Below are positions 26,241-37,320 of a stretch of 64,000 nt of DNA, piece after piece (positions within the stretch are counted from its first letter, which is position 1; each line of letters begins with the position of its first letter). The stretch is from Cymbidium sinense (Eukaryota > Streptophyta > Magnoliopsida > Asparagales > Orchidaceae): the NCBI GenBank assembly GCA_021442155.1, contig CM038216.1, positions 159,573,983-159,637,982 on the forward strand, read 5' to 3'. The position numbers were made by a program, and so were the translations under genes. The notes under the pieces were generated by a model. The model was given only the letters and a program-made list of their open reading frames with translations. It was not told the DNA's origin and did not search any database.

Positions 26241-28717
26241 CTGATAGGTGTGGTGTGATTGACAAGGCATACTGCTCGTATTGGTATTGACCAAGATGAT
26301 CAACAATGCTCGAACGACCATAAACACTAACAGAAATGATCTACTGCTAAACATGAGGTGTAGAAGGAATCAAGAGCTTAGTGCAAAGCAACTTTACTTA
26401 TGTTAAAGGCATAAGAGAGTGAAGGAGGAATCCACTAGGGATTGAGTGTGAACCTTCCAGGGGAAAAGGTCTGCTATCCACTATAAAAAAGGTTGTGAAA
26501 TCCTCTGGGGATTAGAATTTGGAATCCAGGGGGATGAAAATGTGAACCTCCATTAGGGAGCAAGTTCGTTGGATTGAATTGATTCCACTAGGGATTGAAA
26601 AGATTTGCATCTCAGAGGAGAAGTTGATTGATTTGATTGTTTAATTTGACTCGGGGAGGTTGATTGATTTATTTTAGATTTTAAATTTTGAATTTTGAGA
26701 TGGACCCCATCGATTTATGATGGACCGCACTGAGTAGGGGCCATGCCTTGGCCTACTTCAGATTTACCAATCCAAAGGGGTAGTCTACCAACCACATAGT
26801 AGGACTATCCAACCAAAGGGGTTGCCTTTCGGCATGCCACAGTTGTACTAGGAAGAAAGCATGTATTACATCTTCCAAAGTAGGATCATGGGTGGTAACA
26901 CAATGAATCAACCCAACCTAGGTCGACTAGAGTGAATGCTAACTTAAATCAGCTCAAAGATAGTCAAAATTAATTTCATTTTAATTATATTTGATGGATC
27001 CCATCGATGGATACCGAAAGGGGGGCCTACAACTTCAAATTTATTTAATCCAAAGGGAGTAGTTTCACCGAGGGGAGAACTATCCAACCAAAGGGGTGCC
27101 TTCTTTGCAATGGTTAAAGGAAAGCATGGGGACTCACATCTTCCTAAAAAAAAAGACACATTACATTAGCAAGGTAACATGTCAACCACTAGCTATCGCT
27201 TTTGTGCATCATGCTAGAAAGAATGCTAGTAGACTTACATCTTCTAGAGCGAAATGACCAGGGTAACCTATTTGTGGAAAAAATAGATTGAACCTGACTT
27301 AAGGGTGACTACTAAGAGAGTGCTGACCTGGGGACTTATCTCTACTCAAGAGTAGTCAGGTAATTCCAGGGAGTTCTGCTGACACTGCCCTAAAGATAGG
27401 ATGCCTACTTGGGAAAGGGGTCATTTGGGGCTTGAATTCCTAATCCACAAGCAAATAAATTTGTTTGTTTATCATGGACCTTGCTAATTTGTGAGGGATC
27501 ACACTGAGAAGGAGCTTATATCAACCTAGATTTATCTCAAATTTACTAAACCAAGGGAGAATCTGTGCATCCGCTGAACAAATTCTGCAACCACAAGGGT
27601 GGCTACAAGGAAAGGGGTATTACTTAATCCAAGAGTAAGCCAAGTAGTGTCAAGTGGGGTCACAAAGGATGTGATCCAAGAGTGCAGGGAGGGGCCACTA
27701 AGGGCTTTATCCAAAACTACGAAGATAATGTCTAGGTATTGTGGCCAACTCAAGAGAAAGCGGGGACTCATATCGCCAAGAGTGGTGTATCCACCGTGAG
27801 TCACTATCGATAGTAACATCAACCAACCTAAGGTGCCCATCGTTTTGTACAATCGCCTAGGAAGAAAGCATCGGGACTCACATCTTCCTACAAGGGAACT
27901 GACAGGATAGTCTGCCTCGAGTATACTTAGGACACCATATTGAATGCCACTGGGGACTTATATCAACTAAGTAGTCAAGGGGAAAGGAGCCACTGTGAGA
28001 CTTATCCTAAACCTCAAATATACTCAACCTAGTCAGTGCATGATGGCTAGTTCAAGAAGAAAGCATGTAGGCTTACATCCTCTTAAATAGAGTCAACATG
28101 AGGTAGCTTACTGGCAGCGTAGTGAGGCCTACCAAACTAACAAGGTGCTTATCGATTTGCAAAGGTCAAGTCAGGAAGAAAGCGTGAGGACTCACATCCA
28201 CTAGACAAGTGACCACTGGGGTTACATACTAGTGACATAGCATGTCAACCCGACCTAGAACAACTAATGAGTGAGTGTCACAGGGGGCTTGCTCCCACAT
28301 CAAAATAGTCTGAGATAAAAGATATGTGTTTGTGTTTAAAAGAGGATAGGATGCCGCTCGGGTTCTCTTACACCTATCCTAAAACACGCTTAAGAGTTGA
28401 TGAAATAGTGCCATGAATGGTAGATGTGATTCCACCAACAAAGGATGCTGCTTGGGTTCTCTTATACCTAACTTAGCTATGCTAGTCAAAATAGGATGGT
28501 TCTTGGGTTCTCTCACACCTATTCTAGTAGCACTTGGTAATTATGTTCAATTTGTATTTGTGTTATGAAAGAAAGATAGGATGCCTCTTGGGTTCTCTTA
28601 TACCTACCCTAAACACATCGTGGTGGATTCGCAAATAAGCAAATAATGCTTTATAAGAAGAGAACATTTTGATGAATTGGAATAGAATTTTGAAGATAAT
28701 TATTTTCAAACATGATT
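26241..28717 (-). repeat. Repeat-rich 3' non-coding region of the large element
   Basis: Between the pol stop and the 3' LTR. It contains several decayed units. One is a hairpin block around AAGCATG and GACTCACATC with changing arms (about 26,848; 27,118; 27,207; 27,858; 28,048; 28,164). A second starts ATGGACCCCATCGAT or GATGGATCCCATCGAT (26,701; 26,993). A third, GGATGCCTCTTGGGTTCTCT or variants, recurs at about 28,350, 28,445, 28,493 and 28,570. No pol or env-like protein is visible. ORFs here (for example 27,532-27,852) are open only by chance in repeat sequence. Confidence 0.65.
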
Positions 28718-29810
28718 TTATGGGTAGTATTTCTTCAAATAGAGCCCATTGATTGGAAGCATCAGGTGTTCCCCTTTACAATCAATAAGTTGATAAGATC
28801 CTCCTTGGTAGGCCTTCTCTATGATAAAAGGGCCTTCCCAAGTGGGTTCAAACTTGCCTCCCATCTTTTAATGAGCAATAATTAGTCTCCTTAGAACTAA
28901 AACAAGCTCTCCTACTTGAACTAGGGTGGACCAGCTGAGCTTGAATCATCTTGGCTTTGTACAACTCGAGGTTCTAGCATGCTCGTAGGCGTCTCTCCTC
29001 CAACCTTTGAGCTCTTCTAACCGTAACTTGGCATTCTGCTCTGGAGTGATTTTACTACTCATTGCTATCCTTAGTGATAGGAGGTAAACTTCTAATGGTA
29101 GAATAGATTCAGACCCATACACTAAGGAGAATAGGTAGATTGGAGTTCTGATGTGGTGCATGCCCACAAGGCTTCAACTAGCTTCTCATGCCACTATCGC
29201 TTGTTGTCATCAAGTGTCTTCTTTAGTATCTGGATGAGAGTTTTGTTGAATGCTTCTACTAGGCCATTCACCCTAGGATAGTAGATAGTGGAGTATCTCC
29301 AATCTATACCTTATCTCCTGGCAAAGCTATTGATTTTGGTGTTTTTGAATGTAGTGCCATTATCAGATATAATTTGTCGAGGCACCCCAAATCTATATAT
29401 AATATGGTTCTAAAATGGAGCACATGTAAGTGACTCTCTAAGTGGATTGCCTCTACCACTTGGAAAAGTAGTCGTGGCGCTAGATGAACCAATGACCCTT
29501 GGAAGAAGGAGGATCGATAGGACCCATTATGGTACCCCAACACTCAAATGGCCATGAGGCCAATGTAAGATGTAGAATGTTGGGTGGTTGATGTAGACCA
29601 CACCATGTACTTGGTACGATGGCATCTCTAGCTAATTCATCCAGTAATCATCAAGGCCAAGTAGTATCCTAGTCTCTTGATCTTTTTCATCTTGACGATT
29701 GATGCGCCCGCATAGACCGAATGTACATCATGATCTTATGCTGTGTTTGTCAAAATAATGTAACCACATTTGATCAAAAGATCAAAGGTGCCATCCACGA
29801 GCATAAGAGA
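28718..29810 (-). pseudogene. Integrase of the large element, end of pol
   Basis: The pol frame ends at a TAA at 28,718-28,720. Just before it the minus strand reads GGKFEPTWEGPFIIEKAY, GGSYQLI and GLYLKKYYP, the C-terminal integrase domain of Tat-type elements. The catalytic core is present in pieces: first Asp in HDYFSKW (codon 29,471-29,473), second Asp in QIISDNGT (29,362-29,364), Glu in NGLVEAFNKTL (29,254-29,256). A one-base deletion follows the first block and stops follow the second. N-terminal sequence GGAS-KMKKIKRLGYY lies near 29,640-29,700. The protein would catalyse insertion of the cDNA. This copy is inactive. Confidence 0.8.
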
Positions 29811-30129
29811 GCTCTCGCTTCATCTGATGGGCTTGTGATTTCTCTTGAGGTAGTTTTCCTCTAGTCAAGTAATCTATGAATGGTTGCTTTCAATCCAGCT
29901 CCTTATCCTTTTTGGCAACTGCAACCTCCCCTTCAATAGAGTAACTCTTGATGAGTTCAATGTCAATAAGGGATATGACTTATCTATTTTGAACCCTTAT
30001 TGGAATGGACTCATCTTCCAAACTTACCAATTCTGTGGAAAATTTGGCCAAAACATCTGCTACTGCATTCTCTCCTTGAGGAACCTTGTAGATGGTGACC
30101 TCATGGATTTGGGCCAATAGCTTCATGGT

Positions 30130-30450
30130 GTACTCGTGGTAGTGACGAAGCTTAGGTTTTAGAACCTTATATGACCCAGTAATCTAGTTGATGACCACCT
30201 GAGAATACCCGTAGATATTGATGCTTTTGACACACACTATAATAGCTAACTTTAGACCGATAATCAAAGCCTCATACTCGGCTTCATTGTTGGTGCATGG
30301 ATTAGAGAGATAGTATGAGAATCTCATCACATCATGGTCTGGAGTTAAAAGAACTATTCCTACCCCTGCCTTTCCTGGAAGAGTAGATCATGGTCATTCT
30401 CCTTTTTGAAAGGAAGCCACACCATCAAAATACATATCCCAATGGACAAT
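30130..30450 (-). pseudogene. Second (archaeal-type) RNase H of the large element
   Basis: Three motifs are readable on the minus strand: WDMYFDGVA at 30,415-30,441 (first catalytic Asp), CTNNEAEYEALIIGLKLAI at 30,240-30,297 (catalytic Glu), and IYGYSQVVIN at about 30,187-30,217. In the last block the family has a catalytic Asp (GDS); here the codon at 30,205-30,207 is TAT, Tyr. This domain in addition to an ordinary RNase H is what places the element in the Tat lineage. Confidence 0.8.
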
Positions 30451-30559
30451 GTCAACCTCCACTAAGTACATAATTTCTTCATCAGGAGATCATCATTAAG
30501 CAAAGAGTTAGCAAGAAATTGTTTGTTGCTAAGAAATATCTAGTGCACTCATCTTTGCG

Positions 30560-30999
30560 GAGGGTAGGAATGTAATATCAACTGAGAGAATCATGCAATG
30601 TCAATTTAATAACGTTGGTATGTCATGAGATACTAGATTGATTCTTGAAATCAAGTTCACCTTATGAGAAAGCATGTAGTGTCGTAGCTTTTGGGATGCA
30701 AGGATTAAAGCTAGGCAATATTTCTCAATAGGTGGGTAGTTTGCTTCAGCAGGGATCAGGTGATGGCTGAGGTAGTAGAGAGCATTCTCCTTCCCTTCTT
30801 TATTGGTTTGAGCCAACAAAGTGCCAAGGGAGTCATCCAATGCAACAGTGTAGAGGATAAGTGGCTTGCCCGAGATAGGGGATGCTAGAACTGGCAGCTT
30901 CACCAAATATTGTTTGATGTCTTCAAAAGCATGTTGCACTTATCATCCCACTTGAACTTACCATCCTTTTTGACAAGTGCTAAAAATGGCTTGAATCTC
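30560..30999 (-). pseudogene. RNase H of the large element
   Basis: The open frame 30,601-30,939 gives AFEDIKQYLVKLPVLASP, GKPLILYTVALDDS, GTLLAQTNKEGKENALYYLS and IEKYCLALILASQKLRHYM, the standard block order of plant Ty3/gypsy RNase H following the reverse transcriptase. It would remove the RNA strand of the RNA-DNA hybrid. The frame is open for 112 codons but interrupted on both sides. The RNase H active-site Asp of LYTVALDDS appears shifted relative to the usual pattern, so activity is doubtful even within the open part. Confidence 0.8.
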
Positions 31000-32023
31000 G
31001 TGATTGATTGGAGATAAAGCATCTTAGATATGCCAACCACCCTTGGAATGATCTGAGTTGGGTTAGACTTTTAGGAGGTGGCATTTCTAAGATAGCCTTG
31101 ATCTTCTCTAGATCGATCTCTATTCCCTGGTGTCGAACAAACCCAAGGAATTTCCGAAGCTACTCAAATGCACACTTGAGGGGTTCATTTTGAGGTTGAA
31201 TTATCTTAACCATTTGAAAACTACTCTCAAGTCAAAGAGATGGTCTTCTTTTCTTTGCTTTTGACTACTAGATCATCAACATAGTATTCAACTTGATGAT
31301 GAATGAGTTCATTGAAGATCTGAGTCATGGCCCACTGGTATGTAGCACCGACATTTTTAAGGCTGAAAGGTATGACTTATAATAAGAGATTATGATCATT
31401 TCAAAAAGTAATGTTTCTTTCAACCTCGAGGGCCATCTTGATTTGGTTGTAACTAGATGACCCATCCATAAAGGAGAATACTACATGAGATGAGGCGATG
31501 TCCACCATTAATTCTGGTATAGGAAGTGGAAATTCATCCTTAGGACATGCCTTATTTAAGTCCATGAAATCGACGCATATGCGAATTTGGTCATTCTTTT
31601 TCTTAACTAGCATGACACTGGCTAACCAGGTAGGATATTTTTCTTCTCTGATGAAACTAGCATTGATCAATTTCTTGACTTTGAAAATGACTTATTGTTT
31701 GATTTCTAATTGGATGCATCTAGGAGCTTGCTTGATAGGGTTAGCATTCGGGTCTATTGCGGTTTATGGATTACATCAAGAGATAATCGCATCTCTTCAT
31801 AGCTCCATGCAAAGTAGTCCTTAAACTTAGTCAATAGCCTAACTAAGTCATTGGTTTCTTCTTCATTCAATAGAGAGCTGATATATGTAGGGCGTGGATC
31901 TTCTTCTATCCCGAGGTTGATTTCTTTAAGCTTGTCGATAGTTGAATGGATTTCCTCTTCAAATTCTTGAGGTGCATCTTTGATTTGAAGATCATCAGGA
32001 TCATTTGAAGTTTCTAAACACAC
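31000..32023 (-). pseudogene. Reverse transcriptase of the large element
   Basis: The leader frame 31,754-32,023 has EEDPRPTYISSLL and FKDYFAWSYEEM, characteristic of the segment just before the polymerase in Tat elements. The frame 31,401-31,670 has FIREEKYPTWLASVMLVKKK, RICVDFMDLNKACPKDEFPL and SFMDGSSSYNQIKMA, i.e. fingers and first catalytic Asp. The YVDDLVVK box is at 31,259-31,282. Frame changes separate the three blocks. It would make cDNA from the element RNA, primed by a tRNA at 39,003-39,036. All catalytic residues I can see are retained, so decay is mainly by indels. Confidence 0.85.
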
Positions 32024-32159
32024 CTCCTCATAAGAGTTAGTGTGGTTTGAGAAGATCCTATCACTCTCTAGATGATTGGTGACAACTCAGTAGTAACCAT
32101 CATCATTTGGACCTTGCGAATCCACACAGTCTTGATTGTGCATCCTTTATTGTTCCTTC

Positions 32160-32900
32160 TCAAATACTCTACCTATGCATAGACCATGTATAAGGAATCA
32201 AGCCTTTCTTTGCAAGATTAAGAACACGAAGCGAGTACCAATCAAAAAGTAATTCTGTTAAATCTTTATATGAATTATACTTAATTTCTACATATGCTTC
32301 TGGACATCCATGGAAGATCTAGGGACTTCCTTAACTACTAAACCTTCAACTTTTTGAGAAGAAAGTGAGGATAGAGCTAAAGTTCCCAACTGCTGCCTAA
32401 TGATTTTACATAATCTAATACATTCATGTGATTTGCTTGGAGGCTGGTCTTCATCCTGTCTAGCTCAGTGTCTCCTCCAATGAGACTCTAGAGGTTGGTG
32501 GTGTGTGATAATCACATGAGACTCATCCTCTGGATTCTAAGCTTATGTGAATAGCTAAAGAACTCCTGTGAACTAGAACATAACTCATGTTTGCTACTTG
32601 CCAACCAAGGGATCTTCCACCTCTGGAATTGCCTCTATATCTGCCTCTACCTCTACCTAGTGGAGGTCGAGTCATCCTACCCATATGTCCATATGGTGGA
32701 ACAAACTATGGGCGGAATGTAACATGCGGCTCTACCTCTTCCTCGGTGTCTCTTTCTCGCTCACTTGTACTTTCTTTCTTCTTTTCCTTTTTTCCTTTTC
32801 TTTTTCTTTTTCCTCTTTTTCTTTTTTCTTTTATATTTGAATTTTTACCAAGTTCACAAGAATAGACACTTTAGTTTTCAGGAAGATAGTAGGTCGCATC
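32160..32900 (-). other. Protease-RT linker, low complexity
   Basis: No domain recognised. On the minus strand 32,600-32,680 reads RGRGRGRYRGNSRGGRS, an Arg/Gly-rich stretch. The plus strand at 32,756-32,846 is an almost pure pyrimidine tract of about 90 bases (CTTT/CCTTTT), so the open frame there is simple sequence rather than a gene. Confidence 0.5.
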
Positions 32901-33490
32901 CTCATATATCTCGATGTCTCTAACTGAAAATGGATTTTTATCTCCTTTGACATAGAATTTGATTCCATCTTTTCAAAACTTGATGCATTGATGGAGGGAA
33001 GATTGAATCATCTTGTTCTAGTGTATCTGAGGCCTGCCTTGCAAAAAAGTGATGTATTCAAATCAATTATATAGAACTTGGCCTCAGTCTTTGAGTCGCC
33101 TATTTTCAAAGTTAACACTATGGAGCCTAAAGCCCTCTCCACATTGAATCTCAACATCATCATCTCCTCGTTCAGAGATGTCTCTTTAAATAGGAAAGGG
33201 TTTTAGCTCATAATATTCCGATTGGATCAACCAAAACCCTAAAAATTGAATCGCCCATATCCTTGTGATGTAGGGGTTGTGCTCCATGTCCGAGAAGAAG
33301 GTCTTCTTGGTGAATGTGACTCCTGGGTTTCTCAATAATGTATCTCCACGGTGAGCTAAAATTTCTTGGATCAAGAAGGGGCCATGATTAATGATTCCCT
33401 CATCTTTTATAAGATAGGGCATCATATATGCTTAACTTAGCAGGCAACTTTCTTAGGTGAGCGAGGACATTATAATGAACTTTAGGTTGA
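32900..33490 (-). pseudogene. Aspartic protease region of the large element
   Basis: At 33,050-33,103 the minus strand reads IGDSKTEAKFYIIDLNTS, the F-V-ID block of Tat-type protease, but the following LLGRPW is replaced by LFCKAGLRY. Downstream (about 32,940-33,000) comes ASSFEKMESNSMSKEIKI, typical sequence after the protease. Upstream, near 33,430-33,480, VHYNVLAHLRKLPAKLSIYDAL is a recognisable pre-protease segment of this lineage. The catalytic D-T/S-G is not securely visible. The protease would cleave Gag-Pol. Confidence 0.6.
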
Positions 33491-34099
33491 TCCTCCATAA
33501 GCATATCCATGGGTGGAGCATCTTGTGGAGGGGCTTCTTGTTCGTTGGTACCAATGACTTATTTTCCCTTATATTGAGGTGATACCCTAGGAGGTAGAAC
33601 ACTGGGAGGTTAACGGTGATCTCTTATGGCGGTTAGTAGAAGATTCTACTCCTCATGCATACCAAGCTTCTCCTATAGGACCTCTCAATCGAGATGATTC
33701 CAAGTCTATCTAAGAGGTGAACCATAGTATTTAGAAAGTCCATTCTAAATCAAAGAGGTTGATCGGAGCTATTATAATTATTAAGACTTGAAGAGTTTTC
33801 TAACATAGTAGAATCAGACTACCCATCAGAAGTGACACAGATGTAATTCAAACTAGCTTTATTTCTCGATATCTTAGATTTAAAAGGAGGTACATAGTAG
33901 AAATTTAGTAAAGTAAGTGGGGTAAGGGATTTGATACCCTCATCTGCTGATATAATATGTCTACTAGAAGAAGAACTAGTTTGAAGTAAGTGGTATAACT
34001 AATGGAATGGACATTGGTCGATGGTGGTTGCTACTTGGCTATCCCGGTATGGCTATTATCTTGAGCTCCCACTTTCCCCAAGTTGTCTTTGGCAACTTG

Positions 34100-35400
34100 C
34101 AAACCTTCCTTGATGTTGAGGTTTGAGCCTCGCACTATAAGTAAAGTTTCTTGATTTTAGAAATAATCTTTTTAGAGGTTCGGGATAAAGAGATATTCCA
34201 TCCTTCTTTTATTTTGAGAGGATCACATTTATCCCTAAGGATTACCCTAACAGAACTAGATGGTTGTTCCACTAGATATTCCCTAAGGATAACTATAGTG
34301 CCTGACTTGTAGCTATGCTCAAGCCAGTCCTTAAATATAAAGTAATCCTTTAAAACATGGCCTAGCATGCGGTGGTAGGGGAAAAAGTTAGATCATTACT
34401 CCTAAAAATCAAGTTTCTTTAAGAGGTTGTTAAAAATTTTTCTGACTACCTCCCTCTTAAATGAATAAGTTTTGTTTAATTTATCCAAAGAGTAGGTGGA
34501 TGATAGCTACTTGGGGTGGATATGTATACCGCTCGAGAGTATGGTGAGGAGGGAGGCGAGGCAAGCGATAAGATGGCTGGCGTGGTAAAAGAGGTGAAAG
34601 TGAAGTTAGTGGGTCTCTCATCTCTGATCTGGCTTCTATCCAATCTTGCTTCTTTTCATAGGTTTTTTATGATTTTGGCTTTGATGACTGATCTTGAAAA
34701 GGCAACTATTTGGCCTCTCCTTGTAGACTAGCCACCTTGTTGATTAGCTTCTCAAATTTCTTGATGGTGAAACCTTTAAGCATGAAGGACTGGGCCATGA
34801 ATATTCTTTAATAGAATTTCAATAGCATGTTGTTCAGACAACTGTGGTTCGCATTTCATACTTAAATTGTGCTATCTAAAATATAATCAATGAGGGACTC
34901 ATCAAGGTGTTGTTGTGCTACAACAAGATTGCCCACAATTACCCTTTACTGAGCTCCAGCAAACCTCTTAATAAAGAGTTACTCCAACTCAACAAAAGTC
35001 TTCACTGAATCATTGGGAGTTTAGTGTACCAATCAAAGGCTATGCCCACTAAACTATTGATAAAAAGATGGAACAATAGTGCATTGCTGCCACCAGCATT
35101 GCAACAGCTGGCCCTGAAGTGCACTATATGCTGGCTAGGGTTCCCGCTGCCATCAAAACTCTTGAAAGAAGGAGGCACAAAACCTTTAGGATATTGGATA
35201 ACATCAAATTCCTCTGGGTAGGGTCTACCCTTTGGAACTATTTAACCACCTCGGGCTTTCGTTAGAGCTTTTTTCACTTGTGTTCAACCATGAGTTTAAT
35301 ATCTTTTTCTTGTATGGAGGTACTACCCACTACCTTCCTATACAAGCTAGTACTGCCCTACTCTACTGGAGGTGAACTCTTGGCTTGATCCAGGACATGC
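34100..35400 (-). pseudogene. gag of the large element
   Basis: The retrotransposon gag core is clear on the minus strand: GFVPPSFKSFDGSGNPSQHI at about 35,130-35,195, NALLFHLFINSLVGIAFDWY with continuation TKLP at 35,014-35,080. A zinc-knuckle relic PYHRMLGHVLKD is at 34,345-34,380, with both expected cysteines replaced (Ser before PYH, Tyr after KD). Gag forms the cytoplasmic particle and binds the RNA. Frameshifts are frequent between 34,400 and 35,000. Confidence 0.75.
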
Positions 35401-37320
35401 AATAACTCAAGTTGACTAGTCTCCATAATGGTAGGGTGTGCTGCTGGAGCTTGATTCTGAAGTGTTAGAACTACCGCTAGCAAATCTTCAAGCCTCTTTC
35501 ACATCTTATCAATCTACTCATCTTTTTGTTTGAGTTATTGAAAGAGGTGTTGGGTTGAATAGGCTGTATCATCTTGTTCTACCGCAACACCTTCTAAACT
35601 CTAGTGGTCCCAAGGAGAGAACCTCTAGAATCAACCATATATACCTCTATCAAGTCTTCCAACAAATCATCTTTGTTGGGGTTGAAGCTAACCTTCTCCT
35701 CCTCGAGGTCAGATGAATCATACCCTGGGATTTCTTCTTCTTGAGATATTATGCTATGATATCATCTAAGGAGCGGTCCAACTGTGCAGACACAAATGAT
35801 CGTGTGGTAGGATCATGTTCATGAATAGAGATACATCTGACCTCCCTGCTATCAGAGTGCTACGATATGGGTGGAGTGCTACTCCTGGGAGGATCTATCA
35901 CCATGGGGATAATAGAATCTCCCTCTCCCTCTACTACTACTATATCCATGATATATTGAGGTGGTGGTAGTGATGGCACGACTATGATGCTATGAGGTCG
36001 CCACTCCCTCTTCATTGAAGTAGGAGGTCGAGTAGGAGAGCTCTCCCTCACCTCAATCAGTGGCATAGATGAAATCAAATCTCTTGGTCATAACCAGATC
36101 ACTAGTGGGGCTTTCGTTTCCCCTGAGGCCCTCATGGCTTTAGATGGAACCGTAGAAGATGGAACTTTCACTAGCGATGGCGTGGAGTAGAGTGTGATGG
36201 AGACAACACTGACTCCCTCCGCTCAAGGGCTCTCCTCCCATGATGGGTAGTATCAATCAATACAATACTATCAATGTGATAGGCACGGGTAGCATGCAGA
36301 TCGGGGAAATCTATGAGGGTGGAGGCTGCTAACTGCCTACCATATCTTTGCCTCTCTCTATTAGTAATGTGCATTGATACTCGAGCCTCTCTGGCCCTCT
36401 CCTAATGGATATGCTTAGCTACACTATGAGGAATGACTAATCATAGATCAAACTAGGCTTTGGACTCTAATCGTCCATAAGCATGCCAACTTAGCACAAA
36501 ACTATCCTAAGTCCAGCATATGACCTCCTTCTATCTCTGATAGGTGCCTCATAATGAATTGAGGAGGAGGTGACACTATAATCCTCCCAACATCTTCCTC
36601 TCTCTCAAACTAAAAAAAAAGGATGGAACTTATTCTAAGTGGGAAAATGGGAGACTTCTCTGGGTGACTCCTTTACCACAGTGTGAGACAATGTCTCTAT
36701 CTCCTTGCAATGAACACATGATGTCACTTTATCTTGTGGCTCTTATTATGGCACTGAGTCTAGCTCGGTGGAGCAGTACGGGAGCTAGAACCTATATCAT
36801 AGGTAGGAGAGATTATCCCTAAAGCTAGGGTAGCCTTCCCCTTAGAAGAAGCCAATGAGTGGGTACTATCCCAAGACTGGGGCAAGAATGGGAACAACCG
36901 ACTACGAGCACCAAACTGCCATGTAGTAACTTCTATTGCCTTCCTCTTTAGTGAGGGAAACTCAACTGAGGGCATCTCAATATGGATGATTGGCTTCTGC
37001 TAAGTCACCACATTCCTACTGATAGTGGTGAGGGTTGTCCCCTCACAAGTAATCCTGGCCCTTCGAATCCTCGACCAAAGTGTATCAAATGAGCAAAGTC
37101 AGTTTGGAGGAGGCTGGCCCGATCCCAGGCCAAATCCATCCCAAATGGGAAAGTGAACACATACTTTTGAGAATCCATTTACACTGTACTAAACTGAGTA
37201 AAAGCTGACTAAAACTGAGTTGAAATTCTATAGTTTTTGAAAATAAACTCAAATTAGGTTTTCTACTTTGGTATTCTACTAATTTTTTGAAATTTGATTT
37301 AGAGTTTGAACCCACACTCA
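35400..37320 (-). other. Unassigned region upstream of gag (possible ORF1)
   Basis: Several short open frames on the minus strand (35,860-36,078; 36,171-36,374; 36,760-36,975; 37,085-37,321) are rich in Ser, Pro and Arg and hydrophilic. None has a motif I recognise. Base composition is less AT-rich than the leader to its right and similar to gag, which suggests former coding sequence. Ogre-type elements have an extra ORF at this place; whether this is its remnant, or the N-terminal extension of gag, is inference. Confidence 0.35.

Noticed and set aside
27532..27852. 106-residue minus-strand ORF
   Set aside because: Lies within decayed tandem repeats of the 3' non-coding region, with the opposite strand also open.
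32587..32865. 92-residue plus-strand ORF with Ser/Phe-rich end
   Set aside because: It is read from a polypyrimidine tract opposite an Arg/Gly-rich part of pol.
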